Positions 51,736 through 61,444 are shown, counted from the first letter of the stretch. The stretch: 64,000 bases of DNA from an uncultured Sphaerochaeta sp. (GCF_963677315.1 NZ_OY781939.1:744001-808000), one strand, 5' to 3'. Numbers and translations: made by a program. The notes: generated by a model from the letters alone, not told the origin.

Positions 51736-52757
51736 TTATTGCTTGACCTTGCCCAAAGGTTAATATTTCCTTCCTTTGCAAAGGAATCAATCCGCTTAAG
51801 TTCCTCATCACTGAAATCCAGGTTTTCGAGGGTTGCGACATTTTCCTTAATCTGTTCAGGCGAACTGGCACCAATAAGCACACTGGTGATCTCTTTACGT
51901 CTCATACACCAGGCGAGTGCCATCTGAGCAAGGCTTTGTCCACGTTCCTGAGCGATTGCATTAAGTGACCTGATATTCTCAAGGTTCTCCTTTGTCAGCA
52001 TTTGCTCACTCAGAGAACTACCCTTTCTTGCCGCTCTGCTATCTTCAGGAATTTCTCCCAGATACTTGTCGGTTAGCATGCCTTGTGCGAGTGGAGAGAA
52101 ACAGATGGTCCCAACTCCCAGTTCATCCAGCGTGGAAAGCAATGATTCTTCCACCCAACGGTTCAGCATTGAATAGGACGGTTGATGAATCAAGAGCGGA
52201 ACTCCCATATCCTTCAGGATTGCATGTGCCTCTCTCGTCTTTTCTGCTGAATAAGAGGAGATTCCAACATACAGGCACTTACCCATCTTATATGCGGAAG
52301 CAAGAGCTCCCATGGTCTCTTCAAGCGGAGTATCAGGATCGTAACGGTGACTATAGAAGATATCGACATAGTCCAGCCCCATCCTCTTCAGGGAAGCGTC
52401 AAGGCTGCTGAGAAGGTATTTCCTGCTCCCCCACTCGCCGTAGGGACCGGGCCACATCAAATATCCTGCCTTACTGGAAATGATGAGTTCGTCACGGTGA
52501 GAGCGAAAATCCTGGGCAAGCAACTTGCCAAAATTCAGCTCAGCAGACCCCGGAGGTGGCCCATAGTTATTTGCCAAGTCAAAGTGTGTGATGCCAAGAT
52601 CAAATGCTGTATGAAGCATCTTTCTTGCATTGGAGAGGGACGTCTGGTCTCCGAAGTTATGCCAGAGCCCCAAAGAGATGGCAGGCAACTGCAAACCGCT
52701 CTTTCCACAGCGGTTGTATTTCATTGAATCATATCGTTCTGTTTTCGGTGTATACAT
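51732..52757 (-). CDS. yghZ: Aldo/keto reductase (YghZ-type)
   Basis: A 341-residue NADPH-dependent reductase of the YghZ group, which in E. coli reduces L-glyceraldehyde 3-phosphate and methylglyoxal. GKSGLQLPAISLGLWHNFG, THFDLANNYGPPPGSAE (catalytic Asp and Tyr), the SSKAGY lysine and IFYSHRYDPDTP (His) are close to the YghZ sequence as I recall it. C-terminal SVLIGASSPEQIKEN binds NADP. The start follows AGGAGG. Detoxification of aldehydes fits the neighbouring peroxide genes. Confidence 0.92.
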   Translation of the reverse strand: MYTPKTERYDSMKYNRCGKSGLQLPAISLGLWHNFGDQTSLSNARKMLHTAFDLGITHFDLANNYGPPPGSAELNFGKLLAQDFRSHRDELIISSKAGYLMWPGPYGEWGSRKYLLSSLDASLKRMGLDYVDIFYSHRYDPDTPLEETMGALASAYKMGKCLYVGISSYSAEKTREAHAILKDMGVPLLIHQPSYSMLNRWVEESLLSTLDELGVGTICFSPLAQGMLTDKYLGEIPEDSRAARKGSSLSEQMLTKENLENIRSLNAIAQERGQSLAQMALAWCMRRKEITSVLIGASSPEQIKENVATLENLDFSDEELKRIDSFAKEGNINLWARSSNN

Positions 52758-52815
52758 ACATTCCTCCTAACTTGCCTATCAGTATAACCGAAATGGCTGT
52801 AAATCTCCATTTCTT

Positions 52816-52844
52816 TTGACGGATGCACTTCCTTGGCCTACACT
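52816..52844 (+). promoter_or_regulatory. Promoter of the TspO-like/NapH-like pair
   Basis: TTGACG (52816-52821), 17 bp, TACACT (52839-52844); start near 52851, with AGGAGG before the ATG. Confidence 0.7.
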
Positions 52845-52873
52845 AATGGCAGATGATCCCATAGGAGGCTTCT

Positions 52874-53635
52874 ATGAACAAACGGGCAAAAGGTTTGGCT
52901 TTTCTTGTTGCACTCACGTATCTTGCAATGATTACGGTAAATGCATTGGCAAACATCCTTCCCATCGGTGGCATGGGTACCGGAGAAATTTCTGATTCAT
53001 ACCCCAATCTGTTTGCACCTGCAGGAATCACATTCTCCATCTGGGGAGTCATCTACTTGCTGCTCGCCCTGCATACAATCTACCAGTTCAGGAAGGGAGA
53101 TGAGAGCATTCAAATCATTTTCTCGGTCTCAAGTGTGGTCAACATTGCGTGGCTTTTCTCTTGGCATTATCAAATGATTGGGCTCTCACTGCTCTTGATG
53201 CTGATACTGCTTGTCTGCTTGATCAGAATCAATGACTTGATCGACCATACATCCATGGATAGATACTCTTATTGGGCTCTCTCGGTTCCTTTCTCTGTGT
53301 ACCTTGGTTGGATTACCGTAGCCACCATTGCAAACGTCACTACATTCCTTGTCTCCATCGGTTGGTCGGGATGGGGGATCAGCGAGATGACATGGACAGC
53401 AATAATCCTCGTGGTAGGAGTATTGATCGCTCTCTCTTGGGCATTCCGCCGTCGTGATCCAGCATACCTGCTTACCTTGGTCTGGGCATACACCGGCATC
53501 TTGATCAAGCACACATCCAGGGAAGGATTCAATGGTGAATATCCCTTGATACTGACGGTGACAGCAATTGCAATTGCAGCTTTTGCCATCTCTTTCGGGG
53601 TATTTCTCCTTCGTAAGAGGCAACCTGTGGCATGA
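52874..53635 (+). CDS. TspO/MBR-related membrane protein
   Basis: A 253-residue membrane protein with about seven hydrophobic segments. The stretch NLFAPAGITFSIWGVIYLLLALHTIYQF is the pattern of long TspO/MBR relatives (tryptophan-rich sensory proteins), which bind tetrapyrroles and lipids. It is longer than ordinary TspO (about 160 residues). It overlaps a NapH-like iron-sulfur protein in an ATGA, so they are probably one unit. The ligand cannot be told. Confidence 0.75.
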   Translation: MNKRAKGLAFLVALTYLAMITVNALANILPIGGMGTGEISDSYPNLFAPAGITFSIWGVIYLLLALHTIYQFRKGDESIQIIFSVSSVVNIAWLFSWHYQMIGLSLLLMLILLVCLIRINDLIDHTSMDRYSYWALSVPFSVYLGWITVATIANVTTFLVSIGWSGWGISEMTWTAIILVVGVLIALSWAFRRRDPAYLLTLVWAYTGILIKHTSREGFNGEYPLILTVTAIAIAAFAISFGVFLLRKRQPVA

Positions 53636-54687
53636 AGCAGTCCAGGGAAGTCAGGGCTCTTCAGATAGTATTGGCCCTCTATATACTGTTCTCTCTGGTA
53701 CTGGCCTCACTAAACCAGGGGGGATCTCCCGAGGTAGCAGAACGGGTCGCTCCCTGGTGGCATTTCTATGAGAACCAGTTCAAGACATTTCTCATCGTAG
53801 TATGCGGCTTCCTCACCTACCGTATTGCCAAACGAAAAGGGAGAGCGGGTATGCGGCTCAGAAATTTCATCGGGTTCACTCTCAGCGCCCTCATGATCCA
53901 TATACTCCTGCCATTGTTCACCGGCAATCCAGAACTCTATTTTTTTGCCATGCCCCTCCCATGGACAACCATACCGTTGCAGGCAGGCATTCCCAGCTCG
54001 TCATTTGCCCAGAGCCACCAGGCGACCCTGGGTTTGGATGGGATTGGGTGGGCAATTACCTTCTTCTGGGTCTACAGCGCGCTCATCGGTATAAGCACAG
54101 TCCTCTTTGGCCGACGTCTCCATTGTTCCCACCTCTGTCTGTTCAACGGCTTTGCTGCCGAGGTATTTGACCCCGCGATTCCGCTCTTGACCAAGGTCCA
54201 CCATCCTCTCAAAAAGAGAACACTCAAACACCTTCGTTCCATCAGGATTGTGTATCTACTTATTGCTCTCTTCTTCACCGGCTTCTGGCTGATTGTCCCC
54301 ACTATTGGGTTTTCCAGTACCACCATGCAGGCAGTAAGAGTGGTGGAACTCTTCTGGTATCTATTGGCAAACCTAATACTTGCCATGGCTTTCTGGGTTG
54401 TTTCTGTTGGACGCTTATACTGCCATCTTTGTCCATTAGGAACAGTATTGTCATTTCTTTCCCGACTTGGAAGAATGCGTATTGAATCAGGAAAAACCCA
54501 TTGCATAGGTTGTGGTGCATGTGACAAGTCCTGCCCACTTTCGATTTCCATCAAGGAACGGGCAATCCACGGTGAGCCGATTATCAGTGACCAATGTGTA
54601 GGCTGTGGACATTGCGTGGATGCCTGCCCCACTGGGACCCTCTCCTATACTACGGCATTTCTACATCTTATCAGGAAAGCTCCCTAA
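53632..54687 (+). CDS. NapH-like membrane iron-sulfur protein with ferredoxin domain
   Basis: A 351-residue protein with about five or six membrane segments. Two cytoplasmic cysteine motifs CSHLCLFNGF and CHLCPLGTVL lie beside membrane helices, as in NapH, and the C terminus has two full [4Fe-4S] sites, CIGCGACDKSCP and CVGCGHCVDACP. Such proteins move electrons between quinol or ferredoxin and a periplasmic redox partner. It has no recognisable reductase nearby; its only partner is the TspO-like protein, which overlaps it by 4 nt. Confidence 0.85.
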   Translation: MKQSREVRALQIVLALYILFSLVLASLNQGGSPEVAERVAPWWHFYENQFKTFLIVVCGFLTYRIAKRKGRAGMRLRNFIGFTLSALMIHILLPLFTGNPELYFFAMPLPWTTIPLQAGIPSSSFAQSHQATLGLDGIGWAITFFWVYSALIGISTVLFGRRLHCSHLCLFNGFAAEVFDPAIPLLTKVHHPLKKRTLKHLRSIRIVYLLIALFFTGFWLIVPTIGFSSTTMQAVRVVELFWYLLANLILAMAFWVVSVGRLYCHLCPLGTVLSFLSRLGRMRIESGKTHCIGCGACDKSCPLSISIKERAIHGEPIISDQCVGCGHCVDACPTGTLSYTTAFLHLIRKAP

Positions 54688-54755
54688 CCAGAGAGCCGTT
54701 TTGTTGACTCGTATCATCGCTGGTGGTACCTTGATGACAGCGATGAGGAGGAACC

Positions 54756-56990
54756 ATGGAAAAATCATTCATGGAACAGAGGGGGAGAATACTCAAACGT
54801 TCAATCATCGTTCCAATATTCATCAGTCTACTCTTCTTTTTTATCATGGGTATATGGGCTATTACTACCATACAAAATTTTTATTATGAGGAGAGGCTGG
54901 AAGAAGCCCAAGTTTTGGCAAGCGGTTACGCAGAAACACTTTCCATTGCGATGGATGCCCAAAGGCTACTCGAGCAATACCTTGAAAACACACTGAATGC
55001 TGCTGGTTTAGCAGTTAGCAACTATCCTGGATCATTCAACACCGATAGCCTATCAGAGATAGCAAGAGAACTAAATGTTGATCGCATATTTATATATGAT
55101 GAAGCATTAGTACTATCATATGCCAGCGATGGACTCCACATTGGCTGGGTCCCGGAGGAAGGACACCCAGTCCGTCAATTCTTTGAGAGTAGCAAAACCC
55201 AATACATAGAAGACATTCGTAAGGAAACTGGATCAGGCATTCCCTATAAATTTGGATATTATCGTGATGACCATAACGGAATCATTCAAGTAGCGGTAGA
55301 AGCAGAAAAGATTTATGAGCTGAATGCGCGTTTTGATTCCCAGCACTTGCTTGATCAATTGAGTCAATTAGACAATAAGATCGCTATCGCATATCTTGAT
55401 GAACAACACACCATCATAACTTCTACTATCCAGGATGTACTGGGAACATATCTCGATTTTGAGACTTATCACATTCCTTCGCAAGCAGGCTCATTCAGAA
55501 GAATTACCACAGAAGATGGTAATTATATGGCATTAAACGTGCCCATGATGCAAAATGATAATTCTCAAGGAACTTTATTGCTCTTTTATGAATTGGATGA
55601 AACGGAAGAGCTGATAAGTATAGTGTCACTGGTCATTATTTCTACTATTTTACTGGTTTTCTTGTTGGAAATCTGGGTACTCTGGGGAACCTACAAGAAA
55701 AACCAGAACATTCAGTTCATCGCCTACCATGATGAATTGACAGGACTTCCAAACCATCGGTATTTCAATGAGTTCATAAGCGAGTCACATAGCGCTCCAT
55801 TGACGTGTCTTATGCTTAACCCGAGAAATTTCAAGGCGATAAACATCCTGTATGGTTATACCTACGGCAACGAAGTGCTGATTCATATAGCTGATGTACT
55901 CTCAGCGCTCCAGCTTAGGCAAGCAAGTCTGCAGGCATTCCGCATCTCCGATGATCGTTTTATTATCTTGATGCATTCCCAATCAAGCGAGAAGCAGATA
56001 GATACACTTATCGGTTCATTACGTCTGCTTGCCACCCAATACCAGGATGTCAGTTCCTTGGAGTTCTCCATTGGTATTGCAACAACCGATACCGCTGGAC
56101 ATGATCCTTCCTTGCTCATCAAACAAGCATCCATTGCTTTGCATGCCACCACTGATGAAATCTTCATCAAACAATATAACAACAGCATGGAAGAGTCGCT
56201 CTTACGGAAGGATACCATTGAACAGGAACTTAAACGGGCCATCAGGGGCGAGGAAGGAATACTCTCACTCGCCTTCCAGCCAATTGTTGAGGCAAGAGAC
56301 TCTAGCATCCATGGTTTCGAGGCACTCGCGAGAATGAAGAGCCAGAAACTGGGGATGATCTCACCTATGGAATTCATCACACTCGCAGAACAGAGAGGAC
56401 TCATGGTTCCCCTGGGGGACAAGATCATCGACCTTGCTACAGATTTCCTCCAAACCATCCAGGAACGTTTTGACGGGAATGTTAATGTAGCAATAAATGT
56501 ATCGGCACTGCAGATGATTGGAGAGAATTTTACGAGCAAACTCCAGGAACTGGCAGGAAAAAAACAGATCAATCTCTACCAAGTTGAGTTGGAACTGACA
56601 GAATCGATCTTCTCGCAAGACCTCAACCTTATTGCCAAAAGGCTGAAGGAGCTACGCCAGCTTGGAATACGTATCTCCATCGACGACTTCGGAACAGGCT
56701 TCTCTTCCCTCTCCCGATTGGGCTCACTGGAAATCGACATACTGAAACTGGATAGACTCTTTGTCATAGCTCTCTCAGAAGAATCGGAACGTGATCTCGT
56801 TTCGGACATTATTTCTATGGCTCATCATCTCGGCAAGAAAGTTGTCGCCGAAGGAGTGGAAACAACAGGACAGAAACGATGGCTTGAGAATGCACAATGT
56901 GACTTGCTCCAAGGTTACCTTTTCAATAAGCCACTGGCTCCATCTGATGCAATTCTCCACATTGAACAGGAGAAGACCCATCATGCGTAA
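54756..56990 (+). CDS. EAL phosphodiesterase with degenerate GGDEF domain
   Basis: A 744-residue membrane protein. A first membrane helix at 15-37, a large outer sensor region, probably dCache-like, to 285, a second helix at 288-310, then a GGDEF-type domain whose signature reads SDDRF, so it cannot make cyclic-di-GMP. The EAL domain is intact: EAL at 522-524 (GFEALARM), NVSALQ and DDFGTGFSS. It should hydrolyse cyclic-di-GMP, the inactive domain perhaps binding GTP. GAGGAGGAACC precedes the start. The next gene, a cyclic-di-GMP synthase, overlaps by 8 nt. Confidence 0.9.
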   Translation: MEKSFMEQRGRILKRSIIVPIFISLLFFFIMGIWAITTIQNFYYEERLEEAQVLASGYAETLSIAMDAQRLLEQYLENTLNAAGLAVSNYPGSFNTDSLSEIARELNVDRIFIYDEALVLSYASDGLHIGWVPEEGHPVRQFFESSKTQYIEDIRKETGSGIPYKFGYYRDDHNGIIQVAVEAEKIYELNARFDSQHLLDQLSQLDNKIAIAYLDEQHTIITSTIQDVLGTYLDFETYHIPSQAGSFRRITTEDGNYMALNVPMMQNDNSQGTLLLFYELDETEELISIVSLVIISTILLVFLLEIWVLWGTYKKNQNIQFIAYHDELTGLPNHRYFNEFISESHSAPLTCLMLNPRNFKAINILYGYTYGNEVLIHIADVLSALQLRQASLQAFRISDDRFIILMHSQSSEKQIDTLIGSLRLLATQYQDVSSLEFSIGIATTDTAGHDPSLLIKQASIALHATTDEIFIKQYNNSMEESLLRKDTIEQELKRAIRGEEGILSLAFQPIVEARDSSIHGFEALARMKSQKLGMISPMEFITLAEQRGLMVPLGDKIIDLATDFLQTIQERFDGNVNVAINVSALQMIGENFTSKLQELAGKKQINLYQVELELTESIFSQDLNLIAKRLKELRQLGIRISIDDFGTGFSSLSRLGSLEIDILKLDRLFVIALSEESERDLVSDIISMAHHLGKKVVAEGVETTGQKRWLENAQCDLLQGYLFNKPLAPSDAILHIEQEKTHHA

Positions 56991-59754
56991 CGTATTTTTC
57001 CTTACCATCCTGATGTTCTTTTCTCTTGTTTCCTTACCTGCTGAAACACTTCCTGCTCTGGACAGGGGAGTTGAGAACGCCATACATCCCATGCTTCTGA
57101 TCGATGAGAGAGACAACTCCATACGCTATGCAAATCCAGCCTGTGCCGAATATTTTTCAATACCCAAGGAAAGACTCATAGGAAGAAATTTCCCAGCTCT
57201 TATTGGAAAAACCATTCACTCTCTTACTGAATTACATGGCCAGATGATTTCCCTTGAAACCAACGAGGAAAGAGAACTCTACTTTCTGATAGGAATCCAA
57301 CAGGTCGGAGCGACCGGATCTCCATATTTCATGGTTTTACTGCAAGATAAAAGCGCTGAACAGCGGCTGATAGTCCGTAATAGGCATATAAGTTATGCCT
57401 TGGTTGCAACATCATTGCTTACCATCCTCTTTCTCACGTTATTCTTGGTGTTTCAATCTCGTCAGAATAGACAATTACAGAAAGAAAACCAGCAACACGA
57501 GGACAACCTCTCATTGCTCAAGCAATTTCTCAATGCTGATAACCGATACAGTTATATTAAAGACAGTGAAGGTCGATTCCTGACAGTAAATGATAACCTT
57601 TGCAGCCTTCTCGCCTGTGAGGAGGCCTCCCTCCTTGGTAAGCAAATCGAAGAGGTAGCCCATCATGATCTTGCGACCTTGATGGTGGAGAGTGACCAGG
57701 AAACATTGAACGAGCTGAAGACCATGGAGAAGGAAACACCCTGGAGAGAGAGACTTTACAAGACAACCAAATTCCCCCTTTTACTTCCGGGTGGAACCCT
57801 CGGGGTTGGAACATTTGCTGAGGATATAACAGAACAAAGACATCTGGAGCGAACCCTCAGGGAAAATGTACAACGTACTGCTGCATTCTCCCATCTCCTC
57901 TCCTCCTCGATCAAGAACCCGGACAATCAACTGACCCATGCTCTTGAAGAGGTATGTGCGATCAGTGGAAGCAAGATTGGGGTATTGCTCATTATTGATG
58001 AGAAAACCAGGACGATAACCATGGGAGCTGCAAAAGAGGACAAGCCTCTCTATGATCTACCTCAAAGGCAAGGAATGGTAATCCCCTCCTCCGTTACGGA
58101 CTGCTATCTTACCGAAAAGAGCGATGCATCATTCTCAATCATCAATGAGCAAGTTGATGAGGAACCGATACTCTCCTACATCACCGGAGAAAAACTCACT
58201 GTCATGAACCTTCTTGTTTGCACCTGCATGACCGGTACCACGCTCTCTGGCATCCTCCTGCTTGCAAACAGCAAGGAAGGCTATAATGAAACAGAGGGAT
58301 TTCAGATCCAATTACTCTTCTCTGGTATTTGGGCAAACATGCATAAGGCACAGAATGCGGCGGCCTTGGAAGCAAGCAAACGAGACCTTAGATTGATCCT
58401 AGATTCCACAGCCGAAGGTATTTTTGGTACGGATGGAAAGGGACGCTGCACCTTTTGCAATGCAAGTTGCCTTCGTTTGCTTGGATACGAGGATGAACAG
58501 GAACTACTGGGAAAAAACATGCATCAGTTGATCCATCACAGCACCAAGGAAGGATTGCCCATCGATGAGGAGACCTGTCCGATCAGGTCCTGCCTTTCCC
58601 ATAGTGATGGAGTGGCTATGGAAAATGAGGTCTTTTGGAGAAAGGATGGGACCTGTCTTGATATACTGTGCTATGCCTATCCAAAAGTGGAAGATGGCAC
58701 AATCATTGGGTCTGTGATCACTTTCCTGGACAATACTGAGAGAAAGAAGAATCAGGAGAAGATTGCATTTCTCTCTCTACACGACCAGCTGACAGGGCTC
58801 CATAACCGTACCTATGCTGACCAGGCTATGGCAAGGCTCGATACTGAGGACCAACTACCACTTTCCATCATCATAGGGGATGTGAATGGGCTGAAACTGA
58901 CCAATGATATTTTTGGACACGCCATGGGAGACAAGCTCCTACAGAGTATTGCCAGAAGTCTTCGATTGTCATGTAGGACCAGTGATGTGGTGAGCAGAAT
59001 TGGAGGAGACGAATTCCTGATCTTACTCCCCCATACTGATGGCAATGAAGCAGACCAGATTGCCAAGAGGATCGAGGAACATCTAGAAGAAGATGGAATA
59101 CGCGCTGGAAAACGCAGCATTGCTCTTGGAAGTGCAACCAAGACCTCCACTGAGGAAACCATCCAAGGAACATTTGACCGGGCAGAAGATCAGATGTATC
59201 GCAGAAAAACACTTCGCAGGGCTGAAACCCACAAAAAACAACTCCAGGATCTCAGTGAGATGCTCTACGAGAAAGCTCCCGGAGAACGTCTACACGCTGT
59301 AAAAGTACAACGACATGCTGCTCGTATAGCTTCCCTCTTGCATCTCAATGATGAAGAAGCAAGCAAACTTCGGCGTGCAGGGTTTTATCATGATATCGGG
59401 AAAGTAGTACTGGAACCAGAGATCATCACCTCTAAAAACCGGTCCACCTTGGTCCAAGAGCGTTACCGAGAACATGTCAGTGCAGGCTATCGTATTCTCA
59501 ATATGTTTGAGGAGACAGTAGATTTGGCCCCGATGATCCTCCATCACCATGAGTGGTGGGATGGCAGTGGCTACATGAAGGGATTACGCGGCACGGAAAT
59601 TCCCTATTTTTCCAGGCTTTTACGATTGGCGGAAGTCTGGGAGCGGGAACATCTGGATCAAGCAACAAATGAACAGATTGAGAAAACTCTCACAAAGCTC
59701 GCTGGAATCGAGGTCGATCCACACCTTGTTGAGCGAATACTCAGCGCCTTATAG
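56983..59754 (+). CDS. PAS-GAF-GGDEF-HD signalling protein
   Basis: A 923-residue protein: a signal or anchor at 1-22, a PAS-like domain to about 130, one membrane segment near 137-157, a second PAS-like region (about 185-290), a GAF-like region (300-450), a third PAS (465-590), GGDEF (GGDEF at 674-678, with the RTSD inhibitory site before it) and an HD domain (YHD near 802, HHEWWDGSGY near 855). The GGDEF domain should make cyclic-di-GMP under product inhibition; the HD-GYP-like domain could break it down, but it reads GYM instead of GYP. ATG 56983 overlaps the EAL gene by 8 nt; the frame opens far earlier (56791) inside that gene. Confidence 0.88.
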   Translation: MRNVFFLTILMFFSLVSLPAETLPALDRGVENAIHPMLLIDERDNSIRYANPACAEYFSIPKERLIGRNFPALIGKTIHSLTELHGQMISLETNEERELYFLIGIQQVGATGSPYFMVLLQDKSAEQRLIVRNRHISYALVATSLLTILFLTLFLVFQSRQNRQLQKENQQHEDNLSLLKQFLNADNRYSYIKDSEGRFLTVNDNLCSLLACEEASLLGKQIEEVAHHDLATLMVESDQETLNELKTMEKETPWRERLYKTTKFPLLLPGGTLGVGTFAEDITEQRHLERTLRENVQRTAAFSHLLSSSIKNPDNQLTHALEEVCAISGSKIGVLLIIDEKTRTITMGAAKEDKPLYDLPQRQGMVIPSSVTDCYLTEKSDASFSIINEQVDEEPILSYITGEKLTVMNLLVCTCMTGTTLSGILLLANSKEGYNETEGFQIQLLFSGIWANMHKAQNAAALEASKRDLRLILDSTAEGIFGTDGKGRCTFCNASCLRLLGYEDEQELLGKNMHQLIHHSTKEGLPIDEETCPIRSCLSHSDGVAMENEVFWRKDGTCLDILCYAYPKVEDGTIIGSVITFLDNTERKKNQEKIAFLSLHDQLTGLHNRTYADQAMARLDTEDQLPLSIIIGDVNGLKLTNDIFGHAMGDKLLQSIARSLRLSCRTSDVVSRIGGDEFLILLPHTDGNEADQIAKRIEEHLEEDGIRAGKRSIALGSATKTSTEETIQGTFDRAEDQMYRRKTLRRAETHKKQLQDLSEMLYEKAPGERLHAVKVQRHAARIASLLHLNDEEASKLRRAGFYHDIGKVVLEPEIITSKNRSTLVQERYREHVSAGYRILNMFEETVDLAPMILHHHEWWDGSGYMKGLRGTEIPYFSRLLRLAEVWEREHLDQATNEQIEKTLTKLAGIEVDPHLVERILSAL

Positions 59755-60355
59755 CAGCAAAACCACCAGATCTTGGAGTGGTTCTGTACCAGAGATGAAG
59801 ATCAATATCCCACTCTTTTCCCCCATCATACACCCGTATCCTCCCAGATCCTGCATCCAGGGAAACAATGGTGACCCAGTGCCAGGAGTCAAGGTTCAGA
59901 ACTTCCCCGTGGTGGAGATTAAGGAATGCCACTGGTTGGTCACGCAATAAGCTCTCTTGAATGAATTCCAAAACCATCGAAAAAGGAGGCCTCATCTCTC
60001 TTGCTTTCGGGAGTGACAGACTCACCACTTCCCCATCAATAAGTTGCTCAGGTAGTGCAGAAATAAGCCCCTTGGTAAATTGACTGACCAAATGCACTCC
60101 CATCAAGGTTGGGGTCACATGATTCCAGAGCTGTTGCATCAAGGTTACCATCTGCCTCTGGTCTGCAACTGCAGATACTCCTTGTCTTTTCCCAAGGTTG
60201 TACAACACGAGATGGCTTGCTGTGGTAGGCCCACATCCTGCCCGTCTCTGCCAAGACTGTGGAAACCACTCCTGGTCAGCTCCATAATATACTGTTTCAT
60301 CCGTACGAATATGCAGATACTCTGGATGCTTCAGAGACAGCAAAGATGCCTTCAC
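59741..60355 (-). CDS. C39-like papain-fold protein
   Basis: A 204-residue protein with a probable papain-fold core: RRAGCGPTTASHLVLYNLG holds the likely catalytic cysteine and DSWHWVTIVSLD the histidine, as in C39-type and similar peptidase domains. No signal peptide is seen. Its 3' end overlaps the 3' end of the convergent GGDEF-HD gene by 14 nt. Some such proteins are inactive or serve as ligases, so the peptidase role is not sure. Rhodanese lies upstream on the same strand. Confidence 0.7.
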   Translation of the reverse strand: MKASLLSLKHPEYLHIRTDETVYYGADQEWFPQSWQRRAGCGPTTASHLVLYNLGKRQGVSAVADQRQMVTLMQQLWNHVTPTLMGVHLVSQFTKGLISALPEQLIDGEVVSLSLPKAREMRPPFSMVLEFIQESLLRDQPVAFLNLHHGEVLNLDSWHWVTIVSLDAGSGRIRVYDGGKEWDIDLHLWYRTTPRSGGFAAIRR

Positions 60356-60366
60356 AACGATTCCTC

Positions 60367-60759
60367 CTACCTGACAGTACCATATGGCCAGTTGATGATT
60401 CCACCAAAATCATACACCGATGCATATCCATGTCTGACCAGGGATTTTGATGCACTGGCACTACGAGATCCACTTCTGCAGTAGATAAGCAGTGTTTGGT
60501 CCCTGTCAGGAAGCAGGGAGAGATCTCCCGCTTCGATCGACTGCAAGGGAACATTGATGGCACCTTGGACATGTCCTTCAGCATACTCACCTGGGGTACG
60601 AACATCAACAATGAGCATATCCTGCTTCTCCTGCATCATGGAGAAGGCAGTTTCAGCAGAAATCTTTTCATATGTGCCACTCTCTGGCTGTCTTGTTTTC
60701 CAAATTACTCCACCTACCAAGGCAAGGAGGATAAGGACTATAATTAATATCTTACTCAT
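60367..60759 (-). CDS. Membrane-anchored rhodanese
   Basis: A 130-residue protein. One N-terminal membrane helix anchors a rhodanese domain facing the periplasm; Cys93 in LLIYCRSGSRSASA is the sulfur-carrying residue, and IVDVRTPGEYAEGHVQGAINVPL the family signature. It probably transfers or binds sulfane sulfur, but the partner is unknown. The end lies 11 nt from the C39-like gene, which may share its operon. Confidence 0.9.
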   Translation of the reverse strand: MSKILIIVLILLALVGGVIWKTRQPESGTYEKISAETAFSMMQEKQDMLIVDVRTPGEYAEGHVQGAINVPLQSIEAGDLSLLPDRDQTLLIYCRSGSRSASASKSLVRHGYASVYDFGGIINWPYGTVR

Positions 60760-60821
60760 TTACTAGGTTCTCCTATATCCAAGATGGCGAAAACGAATCG
60801 AAGCGTCAAGACAAAGCAAGA

Positions 60822-60845
60822 GCCGGAAGGAATATTCCCTCCGGC
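60822..60845 (-). terminator. Terminator-like hairpin after the lipoprotein cluster
   Basis: GCCGGAAGGA and TCCCTCCGGC form a stem of nine pairs with one mismatch and a 4-nt loop. The tail is only moderately T-rich on the minus strand. It separates the lipoprotein genes from the rhodanese gene. Confidence 0.55.
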
Positions 60846-60866
60846 CCCATTTGTTGGTCTCTGAGA

Positions 60867-61433
60867 TTACTCTTCTGAGATTTCCTCTTCCAGAAGCTCG
60901 TCAAGATAGGAGAGCAATACCTCTGCCTTGATCAGATCCGCTTCAGCACTGGCCTTATCCAGTTCAAACTGTCGTTCCAGTTCCTCCGCCTGTTGCTTAT
61001 AAGCATCCTTGAGATTCTTCACTGGATAGGAGGCAAGGACATAGACCGTCCCATCAGGAGCATTGTAATACTCTTCAATGGATACACCACGCAAGGCGAT
61101 ACTCACCGTCTGTACACTCAGATTCTGGAGTACTTCCAACATTTGCTTGGTCCTCAAGACCTCCCCGGACTCCTCAACAAAGGTGACCAGAGCGTTATCC
61201 ACGCTGGTGGATGCCCATCTACCGATCGCATCGCGTGCTGCTGACTCGGCTCGCATCTTGCTGAGTTGGGCAGTTGATTGCTTTGCCGAGCCCACCTCAT
61301 AGTGCAATGAACGGGAGCTCTTGGGAGGATGCGTTGTCCAGTACGGAGAGCCATCTGCATTGGCTTTTGGGGTTATCGCGCACGATGATACAAGCAGAAT
61401 GCACAGAAGACTCACCAACATGATTCGTTTCAT
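60867..61433 (-). CDS. LPP20-family lipoprotein
   Basis: A 188-residue lipoprotein (lipobox SSC, Cys18). The LHYEVGSAKQST and AARDAIGRWAST stretches, then SVQTVSIALRGVSIEEYY and the VYVLASYPV strand, match LPP20. The C terminus is a long acidic coiled coil (ELERQFELDKASAEADL). LPP20 proteins are outer-membrane antigens of unknown role in Helicobacter and spirochaetes. Last gene of the lipoprotein operon. Confidence 0.82.
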   Translation of the reverse strand: MKRIMLVSLLCILLVSSCAITPKANADGSPYWTTHPPKSSRSLHYEVGSAKQSTAQLSKMRAESAARDAIGRWASTSVDNALVTFVEESGEVLRTKQMLEVLQNLSVQTVSIALRGVSIEEYYNAPDGTVYVLASYPVKNLKDAYKQQAEELERQFELDKASAEADLIKAEVLLSYLDELLEEEISEE

Positions 61434-61444
61434 AGCAATGTTCC

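Noticed and set aside
51677..51883. Extended glutathione peroxidase start
   Set aside because: It overlaps the aldo/keto reductase and the promoter; the family begins at ATG 51676.
54704..54732. Promoter before the EAL gene (TTGACT, 17 bp, TACCTT)
   Set aside because: The -10 box is too poor to list.
56791..56982. Long N-terminal extension of the GGDEF-HD protein
   Set aside because: It overlaps the EAL coding sequence; ATG 56983 with AGGAG upstream gives a proper signal sequence.
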